NCBI GenBank assembly: GCA_003724275.1
Contig: RHFA01000026.1
Location: forward strand, 1-5,465
Direction of reading: 5' to 3'
Length of the DNA: 5,465 nt
From: Thaumarchaeota archaeon S13
GTDB taxonomy: Archaea; Thermoproteota; Nitrososphaeria; Nitrososphaerales; Nitrosopumilaceae
Each line of letters begins with the position of its first letter. Position 1 is the stretch's first letter. Under the pieces are notes generated by a model that saw only the letters and a list, made by a program, of their open reading frames with translations, searched no databases and was not told where the DNA came from. This document shows positions 1-5,465 of the stretch, one piece after another. The position numbers and the translations under genes were made by a program.

Positions 1-2400
1 CTGTATGGCAAAATACTTGAGGCAGTTTCAAGGTACGAGTGGCGAGCAGCCGGTCGTGACGTCCTCAAGGATCTGTACCACAACACGATTCCACCGCGGC
101 TGCGTCACGACTATGGAGAGTACTATACGCCAGACTGGTTGGCTCAGGCCATATGCGAGGAGGTAATGGATGAAGAGTGGTGCCGCAGTGCGCTCATCAA
201 CACAATGAACGGGATCTATGACCACACGGTGATGGATCCGTCATGTGGATCAGGAACATTCCTGTACCATGCTGTTCGGAGGCTCCAAGACGTGGCGTCG
301 AGAATTCCTGGGCTGGCCGGGGATCAGGCTCAGCAGTCCGAGATCATCACTAGGATCGTCGTCGGCATTGACATACACCCCGTCGCAGTCGAGCTTGCAA
401 AGGCTACAAAGGCCATGGCTCTCGCGCGCGTGACGCGATCCGATGGCTCGTCCAATAACGTTTTTCTTGGGGACAGCGTTCAGTGGGACGCAAAGACAGA
501 GGCAAGGGCACTAGGCGTGATCCTTACGCAGATACCCGTTGACGACAAGAAAAACGTGTTCCTTCCGTCAGGAGCGCTCCTCGAGGGAGACGTTGAAGGG
601 CAAATCTCTGCATTCTTTAAGATCGCAGAAACCCCGGAAGAGGAATTTAGGCCAGAGGCAGCCGTAGAACTCTTTGACGCCGTCTCAAGTCCCGAGTACC
701 AGTCATACGTGCTTGACGCATGCAGGTTTTTTCATCGCGAGATTATTGGCCACCGAAACCACGTCTGGAAATACTACCTCCTTAACCTCATTCAGCCCTT
801 CAAGCTGAGGCAGCGGGCAAGGCTCACGGGCAGCTCCCATCACGCCCTGTTGGTGGGCAATCCCCCATGGGTGGTGTACAACTCTATCAAGGACACGGGT
901 CGCCAAGACGAGTTTCGGAGGCATGCGGCGGAGCGCGGCGTGTGGTCAGGTGGGCGTCTTGCCACGCAAAATGACCTGGCCGCTACCTTTGTGGCGGCAT
1001 GCGTCGACCACTATCTTGGAAACGGAGGCAAGTTTGGCTTTGTGCTGCCCTATTCAGCGATCAGGGGTAGGCATTGGGAGGCGTTCAGAACTGGGCAGTG
1101 GTACGCAAAAAAGAACTACATAGAGTCGCGCACGGCCAGCCTGTCTGGAGCGTGGGATCTCTTTGGTGTGAAAGATCCACCGTTCCCACAGGCCGACTCA
1201 TGCGTGATGTTTGGCTCAAAGTCCAAGACCAGTTCCAAGCTTGCGCCTGACACGATACTGGCGTTTCGTAACAAGGAGGGAAAAAGGGTTGTATCGTCAA
1301 TGCGCTGGTCTGCGGCGCGGCTGGCGCTTGACACAGCGCACCAGCGCACGTGGAAGACTGCCAAGAGCACCTACTTGGGAAAATTTAGAAATGGAGCGAC
1401 GCTGTTTCCGCAAGCTCTTGCTGTGTGTGATCCTGACGAAACGTTTGTGCGAAAGGTTTACACAACCTTTAGGACGCGCGAATCCAAGGGAACGTGGGCA
1501 GGCTTGACCCTTGACGGAAAGGCGGAAAACCAATTTGTGTATGCAGGGGTATTTTCCAAAAACATCGTGCCATTTGGACTTGCGGGTGTAGAACGTGTGA
1601 TAGCTCCAGACATTATTGACGGAAGGCTTCGAAGTTCCGGTCTCCCGGACGGCAAGGATGCATCGCTGTTTCGCAACTATTGGACCGTGGCCAACCTGAA
1701 GTGGTCGGAGCGGAGGCAGCGGACCGCACCTCCTACACTGGCCGAACAGCTCGACTATAACGGCAAGTTCTCATCGCAGTTCTCAGCGCGCGTGCACAGT
1801 TACAGGGTGGTCTACAACAAGAGCGGCTCTGTTCTCCAGTCTGCGGTGATCCCTAGCACGATCGATGGACATCCAGTCGTGGTGGATGGGACTGCCTACT
1901 GGTACTCGTCAAAGAGGCTCGACGAGCTGCACTACTTGTGCGCCGTGCTCAACGCTGCGTGTCTGCGAGAGTTTTTTTCCGGGGCCTGCCGAATGTCCAA
2001 CAGAGACTTTCACACAGGGCCCCTGGAGTACTGTCCAATACGTACGTATGACGCACGCGACTCCATTCACAGGAGGCTTGCGCATCTGTCGCGCGCGTGC
2101 CGCTCGCGCGTGGCCACCATGCCGGCCGGCGGCTCTGGCCTGTCGCGTCGCGACGTCATGGGCGATGAAAAGGTGGCGGCTGCCATGCTAGAGATCGACG
2201 TGGCCGTTAGGCGCTTGCTGCCGGGCCAGGCGTCCGGCGCGCAGGCGAGTCTATGCGCACGCCGGCGGCGCGCAGCGCGTCGCGGGCCACGCCCTCGTCT
2301 ATCTCGCGCGGTACGGCGTGAATGCCCGGCTCCATCGAGCCGGCGTGGCGCGCAAGGTGCGCGATACAGCGCAGCTGGTTTGCAAACGACATCGCCATGA
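1..2400 (+). CDS. N6-adenine DNA methyltransferase (Eco57I/type IIG-like), 5'-truncated
   Basis: The protein would transfer a methyl group from SAM to the exocyclic amine of adenine in DNA. The frame is open from base 1, and the conserved segment IPPRLRHDYGEYYTPDWLA lies at visible residues ~31-49. The real start is therefore upstream, and the TTG at 139 falls inside this conserved block. In order (residues counted from base 1): SAM motif I DPSCGSGTFL at 79-88, acidic-loop segment GIDIHPVAV at ~122-130, catalytic motif IV NPPW at 287-290 (bases 859-870), then LPYSAIRGRHWEAF at ~349 and a long target-recognition region. The order I then IV then recognition fits gamma-class enzymes. No nuclease domain is visible; it could lie in the missing N-terminus. 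The recognisable family end is about EIDVAVRRLLPG (bases ~2191-2226). The remaining ~58 residues are Arg/Ala-rich, antisense to the neighbouring SAHase gene, and probably not native. Lower G+C than its neighbours suggests transfer. A restriction-modification or defence role is inferred; the exact subfamily is unresolved. Confidence 0.9.
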   Translation: MYGKILEAVSRYEWRAAGRDVLKDLYHNTIPPRLRHDYGEYYTPDWLAQAICEEVMDEEWCRSALINTMNGIYDHTVMDPSCGSGTFLYHAVRRLQDVASRIPGLAGDQAQQSEIITRIVVGIDIHPVAVELAKATKAMALARVTRSDGSSNNVFLGDSVQWDAKTEARALGVILTQIPVDDKKNVFLPSGALLEGDVEGQISAFFKIAETPEEEFRPEAAVELFDAVSSPEYQSYVLDACRFFHREIIGHRNHVWKYYLLNLIQPFKLRQRARLTGSSHHALLVGNPPWVVYNSIKDTGRQDEFRRHAAERGVWSGGRLATQNDLAATFVAACVDHYLGNGGKFGFVLPYSAIRGRHWEAFRTGQWYAKKNYIESRTASLSGAWDLFGVKDPPFPQADSCVMFGSKSKTSSKLAPDTILAFRNKEGKRVVSSMRWSAARLALDTAHQRTWKTAKSTYLGKFRNGATLFPQALAVCDPDETFVRKVYTTFRTRESKGTWAGLTLDGKAENQFVYAGVFSKNIVPFGLAGVERVIAPDIIDGRLRSSGLPDGKDASLFRNYWTVANLKWSERRQRTAPPTLAEQLDYNGKFSSQFSARVHSYRVVYNKSGSVLQSAVIPSTIDGHPVVVDGTAYWYSSKRLDELHYLCAVLNAACLREFFSGACRMSNRDFHTGPLEYCPIRTYDARDSIHRRLAHLSRACRSRVATMPAGGSGLSRRDVMGDEKVAAAMLEIDVAVRRLLPGQASGAQASLCARRRRAARRGPRPRLSRAVRRECPAPSSRRGAQGARYSAAGLQTTSP
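2207..2400. other. Tail-to-tail overlap where both converging genes have abnormal ends
   Basis: The plus-strand methylase and the minus-strand SAHase-like gene converge and overlap by 194 bases. The methylase loses family character after about base 2226 and reads through antisense SAHase codons to a TGA at 2398-2400. The SAHase-like gene aligns with its upstream paralogue down to about base 2249 (Asp401). It then ends in a Pro/Ala-rich tail (residues 402-414) instead of the paralogue's LTREQARYGDSW. Both ends go wrong at about the same place (~2226-2249), which suggests a novel junction (deletion, insertion edge or assembly join). G+C does not step exactly there, because the methylase is already GC-rich from about 2041. 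Confidence 0.55.
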
Positions 2401-3451
2401 CCTCCGGCGCGTGCCCCTCGGCGGCGACGAGGTTTGCGACATACCCGCCGGCGACCAAGAGCACCCTGCGCCCGCCGCGCAGCGTGAGCTCCTCGAGGTT
2501 CGCGCGCGGGCGCCTCGTTCGGACCGCCATCGCGCGCACGCCGGCCACGTCAATCTCGACGTCAAAGTGGCCCACGTTGGCCAGTATTGCGCCGTCGCGC
2601 ATGAGCGCGGCGTGGCGCGCCGTTATGGCGCCCCTCTGCCCGGTGCACGTGACAAACACGTCGCCGACCCTCGCCGCCTCGGACATGCGCATGACAGAAT
2701 GCCCGTCCAGGCGGGCCTCGAGGGCCCTCACGGGATCCGTCTCGGTGACTATGACGCGCGCGCCGAGGCCCCCCAGGCGCGCGGCCACGCCGCGGCCCAC
2801 GGGCCCATACCCCGCCACGACGGCGGCCCTAGAGGCGACGAGCAGCCCGCACGACCTCATCAGCGCGTCGACGGCAGACTGGCCAGTCCCATACGCGTTG
2901 TCAAAGGTCGCCTTTGTGCGCGCGTCATTGACGGCGATTATCGGGTATCGCGCCTCGTGCCGCGCAAAGAGCGCTCGCATGCGGCGCACGCCCGTCGTCG
3001 TCTCCTCTGTCCCGCCCACTATGCGCGGGCCGGCGCGCCTGGTGTGCGCGAGCACAGAGAGCTCTGCGCCGTCATCAACGACAATGTCCGGCGAGGCGTC
3101 CATTGCGCGCCTGGCGCACGCGGCAAACTCGCGCGCGCCCTGGCCGGCCCACGCGTGGACGGTTGCGCCAGAGGCGGCCAGGTGCGCCGCTATGGCGTCG
3201 CTTGTCGTGTGCGGGTTGCCCGCGCACGCCACGGCGCGCGCGCCCAGGCCCATGGCCTCGAGGACGAGGACAGACGTCTCTGGCGTCACCTGCAGGCAGA
3301 ACGCGACGGTGAGGCCGGCGAGCGGCCGGCTGCCTAGTGAAGAGGCGGCGCTGCGCAGCGCGCCCATGCGGGCCGCGGCCCAGTCGTGCAGGGCGCGGCC
3401 GCGCGGCGCGAGTCCCGCGTCGCGTATGCGCGAGCTGCCCGCGCGCGCCAA
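2207..3451 (-). CDS. SAHase-like paralogue with substituted catalytic histidine
   Basis: This 414-residue protein is homologous along nearly its whole length to the gene upstream (roughly half identical by eye). It keeps the NAD-binding GYGPVGRG (214-221), TETDPVRALEA, NDARTKATFDN with the Lys180/Asp184/Asn185 equivalents, TEETTTG, DDGAE (126-130), GHFDVEID (His295) and AEGHAPEVM (His347). At the position of catalytic His55 of human SAHase it has Gln54 (CLQVTPET; codon CAG, plus-strand bases 3290-3292). Nearby, STQD becomes TTSD. The conserved GRL-x-NL becomes GYV-x-NL, GHP becomes GHA, and the C-terminal LTxEQxxY segment is absent. The TTG start at 3449-3451 is chosen because the N-terminus (RIRDAGLAPRGRA) aligns with the paralogue (RVRDIRLAPQGRR) from there. 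It begins 3 bases after the upstream stop, in the same frame, so it is probably translated by re-initiation. SAH hydrolysis is doubtful. A regulatory partner, an altered-substrate enzyme (compare archaeal S-inosyl-homocysteine hydrolase) or a decaying copy are all possible. Confidence 0.88.
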   Translation of the reverse strand: MARAGSSRIRDAGLAPRGRALHDWAAARMGALRSAASSLGSRPLAGLTVAFCLQVTPETSVLVLEAMGLGARAVACAGNPHTTSDAIAAHLAASGATVHAWAGQGAREFAACARRAMDASPDIVVDDGAELSVLAHTRRAGPRIVGGTEETTTGVRRMRALFARHEARYPIIAVNDARTKATFDNAYGTGQSAVDALMRSCGLLVASRAAVVAGYGPVGRGVAARLGGLGARVIVTETDPVRALEARLDGHSVMRMSEAARVGDVFVTCTGQRGAITARHAALMRDGAILANVGHFDVEIDVAGVRAMAVRTRRPRANLEELTLRGGRRVLLVAGGYVANLVAAEGHAPEVMAMSFANQLRCIAHLARHAGSMEPGIHAVPREIDEGVARDALRAAGVRIDSPARRTPGPAASA

Positions 3452-3457
3452 GGCCTA
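3449..3457 (-). promoter_or_regulatory. Stop-GCC-TTG intercistronic junction of the SAHase pair
   Basis: On the minus strand the sequence reads TAG GCC TTG. The stop of the proximal SAHase (3455-3457) is followed by one codon and then the TTG start of the distal copy, all in the same frame. No convincing Shine-Dalgarno sequence is visible, only GTGG and TAGG just before. The spacing suggests translational coupling or re-initiation. Stop-codon readthrough would give an ~832-residue double-SAHase fusion, but nothing in the window shows that this happens. Confidence 0.5.
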
Positions 3458-4705
3458 CCACGAGTCGCCGTACCTTGCCTGCTCCCTAGTCAGGCGGTCA
3501 ATCCTGACGCCCATCGCGGCGAGCGCGTCGCGCGCCACCTGCACGTCAATCTCCTCGGGGACGCGGTGCAGCGCGCGCCCCATCGTGCCGTGGTTCTCGA
3601 GTATGTGCAGTATGGAGAGGAGCTGGTTTGAGAAGGACTGGGCCATGACCTCCGGCGGGTGGCCCTCGGCGGCGACGAGGTTTGCTAGGCGGCCCCTGGC
3701 CATGAGATACACGCGCCTCCCGCGGCGTATCGTGCACTCTTCCATGCCAGGCCTGACCTCGCGCACGCGGTGCGACTTTTTGAGCAGAAACCTCGTGTCA
3801 ATCTCTACGTCAAAGTGTCCCACGTTGGCCAGTATCGCGCCGTCTCGCATTGACATTATGTGGCTTTTCGTGATGACGCCCGTCTGGCCAGTGCACGTCA
3901 CAAATATCTCCCCCCTGCGCGCCGCGTCGGCCATTCGCATGACCTCGTGGCCGTCCATGTGGGCCTCGAGGGCCCTCACGGGGTCCGTCTCGGTGACTAT
4001 GACGCGCGCTCCCAGTCCGCGGCAGCGCGCCGCGACGCCGCGGCCGACCCAGCCATACCCCGCGACGACGACCTGCTTTGAGGCGATGAGGAGGTTTGCC
4101 GAGCGCAGCAGCGCGTCGACGGTAGACTGGCCCGTCCCGTGCCTGTTGTCAAAGAGGTGCTTTGTGTGCGCGTCATTGACCACGATGACGGGGTAGCGCA
4201 GGCGGCCTGCCCGCTCGACTGCGCGTATGCGCGTCACGCCGGCAGTCGTCTCCTCGGTGGCCCCGAGGACCTTGAGGCCCGAGAACCTCCTGTCAAAGTG
4301 GGCCATGACATTCATGTCTGCCCCGTCGTCGACGAGTATCGACGGGCCGTGCGACAGCACGCTGGCAATGCAGGCGTCATACTCTTTTTTCGTCTGGCCG
4401 GCCCACGCGTACACGTGGACGCCGCTCTTTGCCAAAAACGCCGCAATGTCGTCCTGCGTGGACATTGGGTTGCCCGGGCATGCGGCGACGGTCGCGCCGA
4501 GCTCGCGCGCGGCGAGGAGGAGTACGGCCGTCTCCTTTGTGATGTGGAGGCAAAACCCGACGGTCACGCCCTTGAGGGGCCGCGTCCGCCTCAGGCGGGC
4601 CATCGTGTTGTTTAGTATTGTCATGTGGTCGCGGGCCCACTCGTACGATCGCCTTCCCTGCGGCGCGAGCCTAATGTCGCGAACCCTGTACCCACGCGAG
4701 GCCAT
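3455..4705 (-). CDS. ahcY: S-adenosylhomocysteine hydrolase (adenosylhomocysteinase), archaeal short form
   Basis: This NAD-dependent enzyme reversibly splits SAH into adenosine and homocysteine, relieving product inhibition of SAM-dependent methyltransferases. It acts in the cytoplasm, and the family is normally homotetrameric. The 416-residue length matches the archaeal form. Visible in order: CLHITKETAV with the catalytic His54 (human His55), STQDD at 82-86, DDGAD at 126-130, TEETTAG around Glu151, NDAHTKHLFDNRHGTGQS with Lys182, Asp186 and Asn187, NAD-binding GYGWVGRG at 216-223 followed by TETDPVRALEA, GHFDVEID with His297, GRLANL and AEGHPPEVM with His349. The protein ends RLTREQARYGDSW, the family's archaeal ending. 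The ATG lies about 29 bases from the centre of a TATA box, so the transcript is probably leaderless. This is the first gene of an operon with the substituted paralogue. All key residues I can recognise are present, so it is predicted active. Confidence 0.95.
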   Translation of the reverse strand: MASRGYRVRDIRLAPQGRRSYEWARDHMTILNNTMARLRRTRPLKGVTVGFCLHITKETAVLLLAARELGATVAACPGNPMSTQDDIAAFLAKSGVHVYAWAGQTKKEYDACIASVLSHGPSILVDDGADMNVMAHFDRRFSGLKVLGATEETTAGVTRIRAVERAGRLRYPVIVVNDAHTKHLFDNRHGTGQSTVDALLRSANLLIASKQVVVAGYGWVGRGVAARCRGLGARVIVTETDPVRALEAHMDGHEVMRMADAARRGEIFVTCTGQTGVITKSHIMSMRDGAILANVGHFDVEIDTRFLLKKSHRVREVRPGMEECTIRRGRRVYLMARGRLANLVAAEGHPPEVMAQSFSNQLLSILHILENHGTMGRALHRVPEEIDVQVARDALAAMGVRIDRLTREQARYGDSW

Positions 4706-4727
4706 CTGGGCGCGCGGCCCGCGGGGT

Positions 4728-4740
4728 GGGTATAAAACCC
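4728..4740. promoter_or_regulatory. Shared bidirectional archaeal TATA box
   Basis: GGGTATAAAACCC sits in the 56-base gap between divergent genes and is an A/T island in very GC-rich DNA. It matches its own reverse complement at 10 of 13 positions. It reads TATAAAA on the plus strand and TTTTATA, close to archaeal box A, on the minus strand. Its centre (4734) is 28 bases from the A of the methyltransferase ATG (4762) and 29 from the A of the SAHase ATG (4705). Archaeal transcription usually begins about 25 bases from the TATA centre, so both mRNAs would start at or a few bases before the ATG. That a single box serves both directions is inference. No separate BRE or Shine-Dalgarno is clear. 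Confidence 0.75.
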
Positions 4741-4761
4741 TAGGCGCGGCCCCCGGCGCGC

Positions 4762-5424
4762 ATGGCGGGCACGGCGCGCCGGCCCGTGGCCGGTTCGACG
4801 GTGAGGGGGACCTTTGACATGTGGGCCACCAACGGCAGGGCCGAAAAGATGGAGCTCGAGCACTCGCGCGCCGTCGCCGCGCGCCTGGCCTCCGAGGACC
4901 TCTCCTCGCCGTTTCGCTTTCTTGACGTCGGCTGCGGCAACGGCTGGCTCGTGAGGCGCATGGCTGCCCTGCCGGCCTGCCGCGCCGCAGTCGGCATAGA
5001 CCTAAGCCCCTGCATGGTCAGGGAGGCGCGGCGCCTGGCGCGCCTGGCAAAAGAGAGGTACGACTCGGCCCCAGTCGAGTCATGGGCCTATCGGGGGCGC
5101 TTTGACCTCGTTTTCTCGATGGAGGCGCTCTATTACGCCGACTCTGTGGACGCGGCCCTGGCCGCCATAGCGCGCCGCATGGCGCCCGGCGCGAGGCTGA
5201 TATGCGGGACAGACTTTTACGCCGAAAACCGCGCGACGCGCTGGTGGGCCCGCGAGATGGGCATAACGATGCACCTCCTCTCGCGCGCCGAGTGGGCAGC
5301 CGCGTTCAGGCGCGCCGGCCTGCGCGCGCGGACGCGGACCGTGAGGGACGCGACAAGCTCAAAGAGGTGGCGGCGCGGTTCCCGTGACAAAGAGCGTGCC
5401 GGCCTCGCGCCGCCACCTCTTTGA
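4762..5424 (+). CDS. Class I SAM-dependent methyltransferase (Methyltransf_11/UbiE-like), C-terminus uncertain
   Basis: The predicted cytoplasmic enzyme transfers a methyl group from SAM to an unknown substrate. The N-terminus (FDMWATNGRAEKMELEH, ~18-34) resembles an archaeal methyltransferase group that carries F-x-x-WA-x-x-GR-x-x-x-ME-x-x-H ahead of the Rossmann fold. Motif I is FLDVGCGNGWLVR (53-65), motif II VGIDLSPCMV (77-86) and motif IV FDLVFSMEALYYADS (114-128), followed by MAPGARLICGTDFYAEN (140-156) and a C-terminal AEWAAAFRRAGL. The ATG is chosen for its leaderless spacing from the TATA box and lack of a Shine-Dalgarno. From residue ~186 the coding sequence enters the left arm of a 60-base inverted repeat. 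Residues ~206-215 are in the loop and the last five, with the stop, are in the right arm, so the true C-terminus may differ. The overlapping frame ending at 5387 encodes a more ordinary-looking end (GRDKLKEVAARFP), so a frameshift is possible. Divergent from the SAHase operon, which would clear its product SAH. The substrate cannot be named from sequence. Confidence 0.85.
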   Translation: MAGTARRPVAGSTVRGTFDMWATNGRAEKMELEHSRAVAARLASEDLSSPFRFLDVGCGNGWLVRRMAALPACRAAVGIDLSPCMVREARRLARLAKERYDSAPVESWAYRGRFDLVFSMEALYYADSVDAALAAIARRMAPGARLICGTDFYAENRATRWWAREMGITMHLLSRAEWAAAFRRAGLRARTRTVRDATSSKRWRRGSRDKERAGLAPPPL

Positions 5425-5465
5425 GCTTGTCGCGTCCCTCACGGTCCGCGTCCGCGCGCGCAGGC
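5318..5465. repeat. Perfect 60-bp inverted repeat reaching the window edge
   Basis: Bases 5318-5377 are the exact reverse complement of 5406-5465, separated by a 28-base loop (5378-5405). The first mismatch on the loop side is 5378 against 5405. The outer limit is unknown because the right arm ends at the last base of the window. The left arm is inside the methyltransferase gene. The arms are long, GC-rich, perfect and overlap coding sequence, which does not fit a terminator. A fold-back chimera from amplification or assembly is a likely explanation; a genuine palindromic duplication is the alternative. Confidence 0.97.

Noticed and set aside
139..141. TTG as the start of the DNA methyltransferase
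   Set aside because: The frame is open to base 1 and the preceding codons encode a conserved family block (PPRLRHDYGEYYTP), so the gene starts outside the window.
1972..1978. Seven-T run in the methylase as a frameshift or terminator site
   Set aside because: The frame continues cleanly through it (REFFSGACRMSNRDF) with family-like sequence on both sides, so there is no sign of a frameshift.
2318..3337. A 339-codon plus-strand open frame antisense to the distal SAHase
   Set aside because: Same cause: Arg/His/Ala-rich antisense reading of a real gene, with no promoter or family match.
2322..4196. A 624-codon plus-strand open frame across both SAHase genes
   Set aside because: It is antisense to two genes with clear family motifs. 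GC-rich codons on the minus strand leave few stops on the other strand, and the product is low-complexity with no recognisable motif.
4740..5015. Minus-strand 91-codon open frame inside the methyltransferase
   Set aside because: Antisense shadow of a gene with clear SAM-binding motifs, with no motif of its own.
5384..5465. Possible gene starting with GTG at 5384, open to the right edge (MTKSVPASRRHLFELV...)
   Set aside because: It overlaps a stop in another frame as GTGA and looks superficially plausible, but nearly all of it is the right arm of the inverted repeat, that is, the antisense of methyltransferase sequence. It cannot be judged without sequence beyond the edge.
5318..5465. Inverted repeat as an intrinsic transcription terminator
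   Set aside because: Arms of 60 perfect bases with no T-tract, half of it inside a coding gene, do not fit a bacterial hairpin terminator. Archaeal terminators are mainly T-rich tracts.

Overview
This window looks archaeal. The evidence is a TATA box placed about 28 bases from the start codons of two divergent genes (leaderless architecture), the short archaeal/thermophile form of S-adenosylhomocysteine hydrolase (about 415 residues), and frequent AGG and ATA codons. Base composition is uneven. Hand-counted 60-base lines inside the first gene give about 45-57% G+C, while lines from about 2041 onward give 63-83%. The phylum is not resolved. A high-GC member of the Nitrososphaerota (Cenarchaeum-like) is a guess, not a result.

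Layout: (1) 1-2400, plus strand, the 3' part of a large N6-adenine DNA methyltransferase of the Eco57I/type IIG kind, cut off by the left edge. Its last ~60 codons run antisense into the next gene. (2) 3455-4705 and 2207-3451, minus strand, a two-gene operon of S-adenosylhomocysteine hydrolase (SAHase) paralogues. The promoter-proximal copy keeps the recognised catalytic residues. The distal copy has Gln in place of the catalytic His55 (human numbering), altered neighbouring substrate-side residues and a different C-terminal tail. (3) 4706-4761, a 56-base divergent intergenic region with one near-symmetrical TATA box centred almost equally far from both ATGs. (4) 4762-5424, plus strand, a small class I SAM-dependent methyltransferase. 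Its C-terminus runs into a perfect 60-base inverted repeat (5318-5377 and 5406-5465) that reaches the right edge.

How the parts may work together: the methyltransferase makes S-adenosylhomocysteine (SAH) and the intact SAHase removes it. A shared promoter would couple production and removal of this inhibitor. The substituted SAHase could be a regulatory or heteromeric partner, an enzyme for a different nucleosidyl-homocysteine, or a decaying copy. The DNA methyltransferase differs in composition and has an abnormal 3' end, so it is probably acquired DNA or joined here by a rearrangement or assembly join. The right-edge palindrome could also be an assembly or amplification fold-back, so both ends of the window deserve caution.
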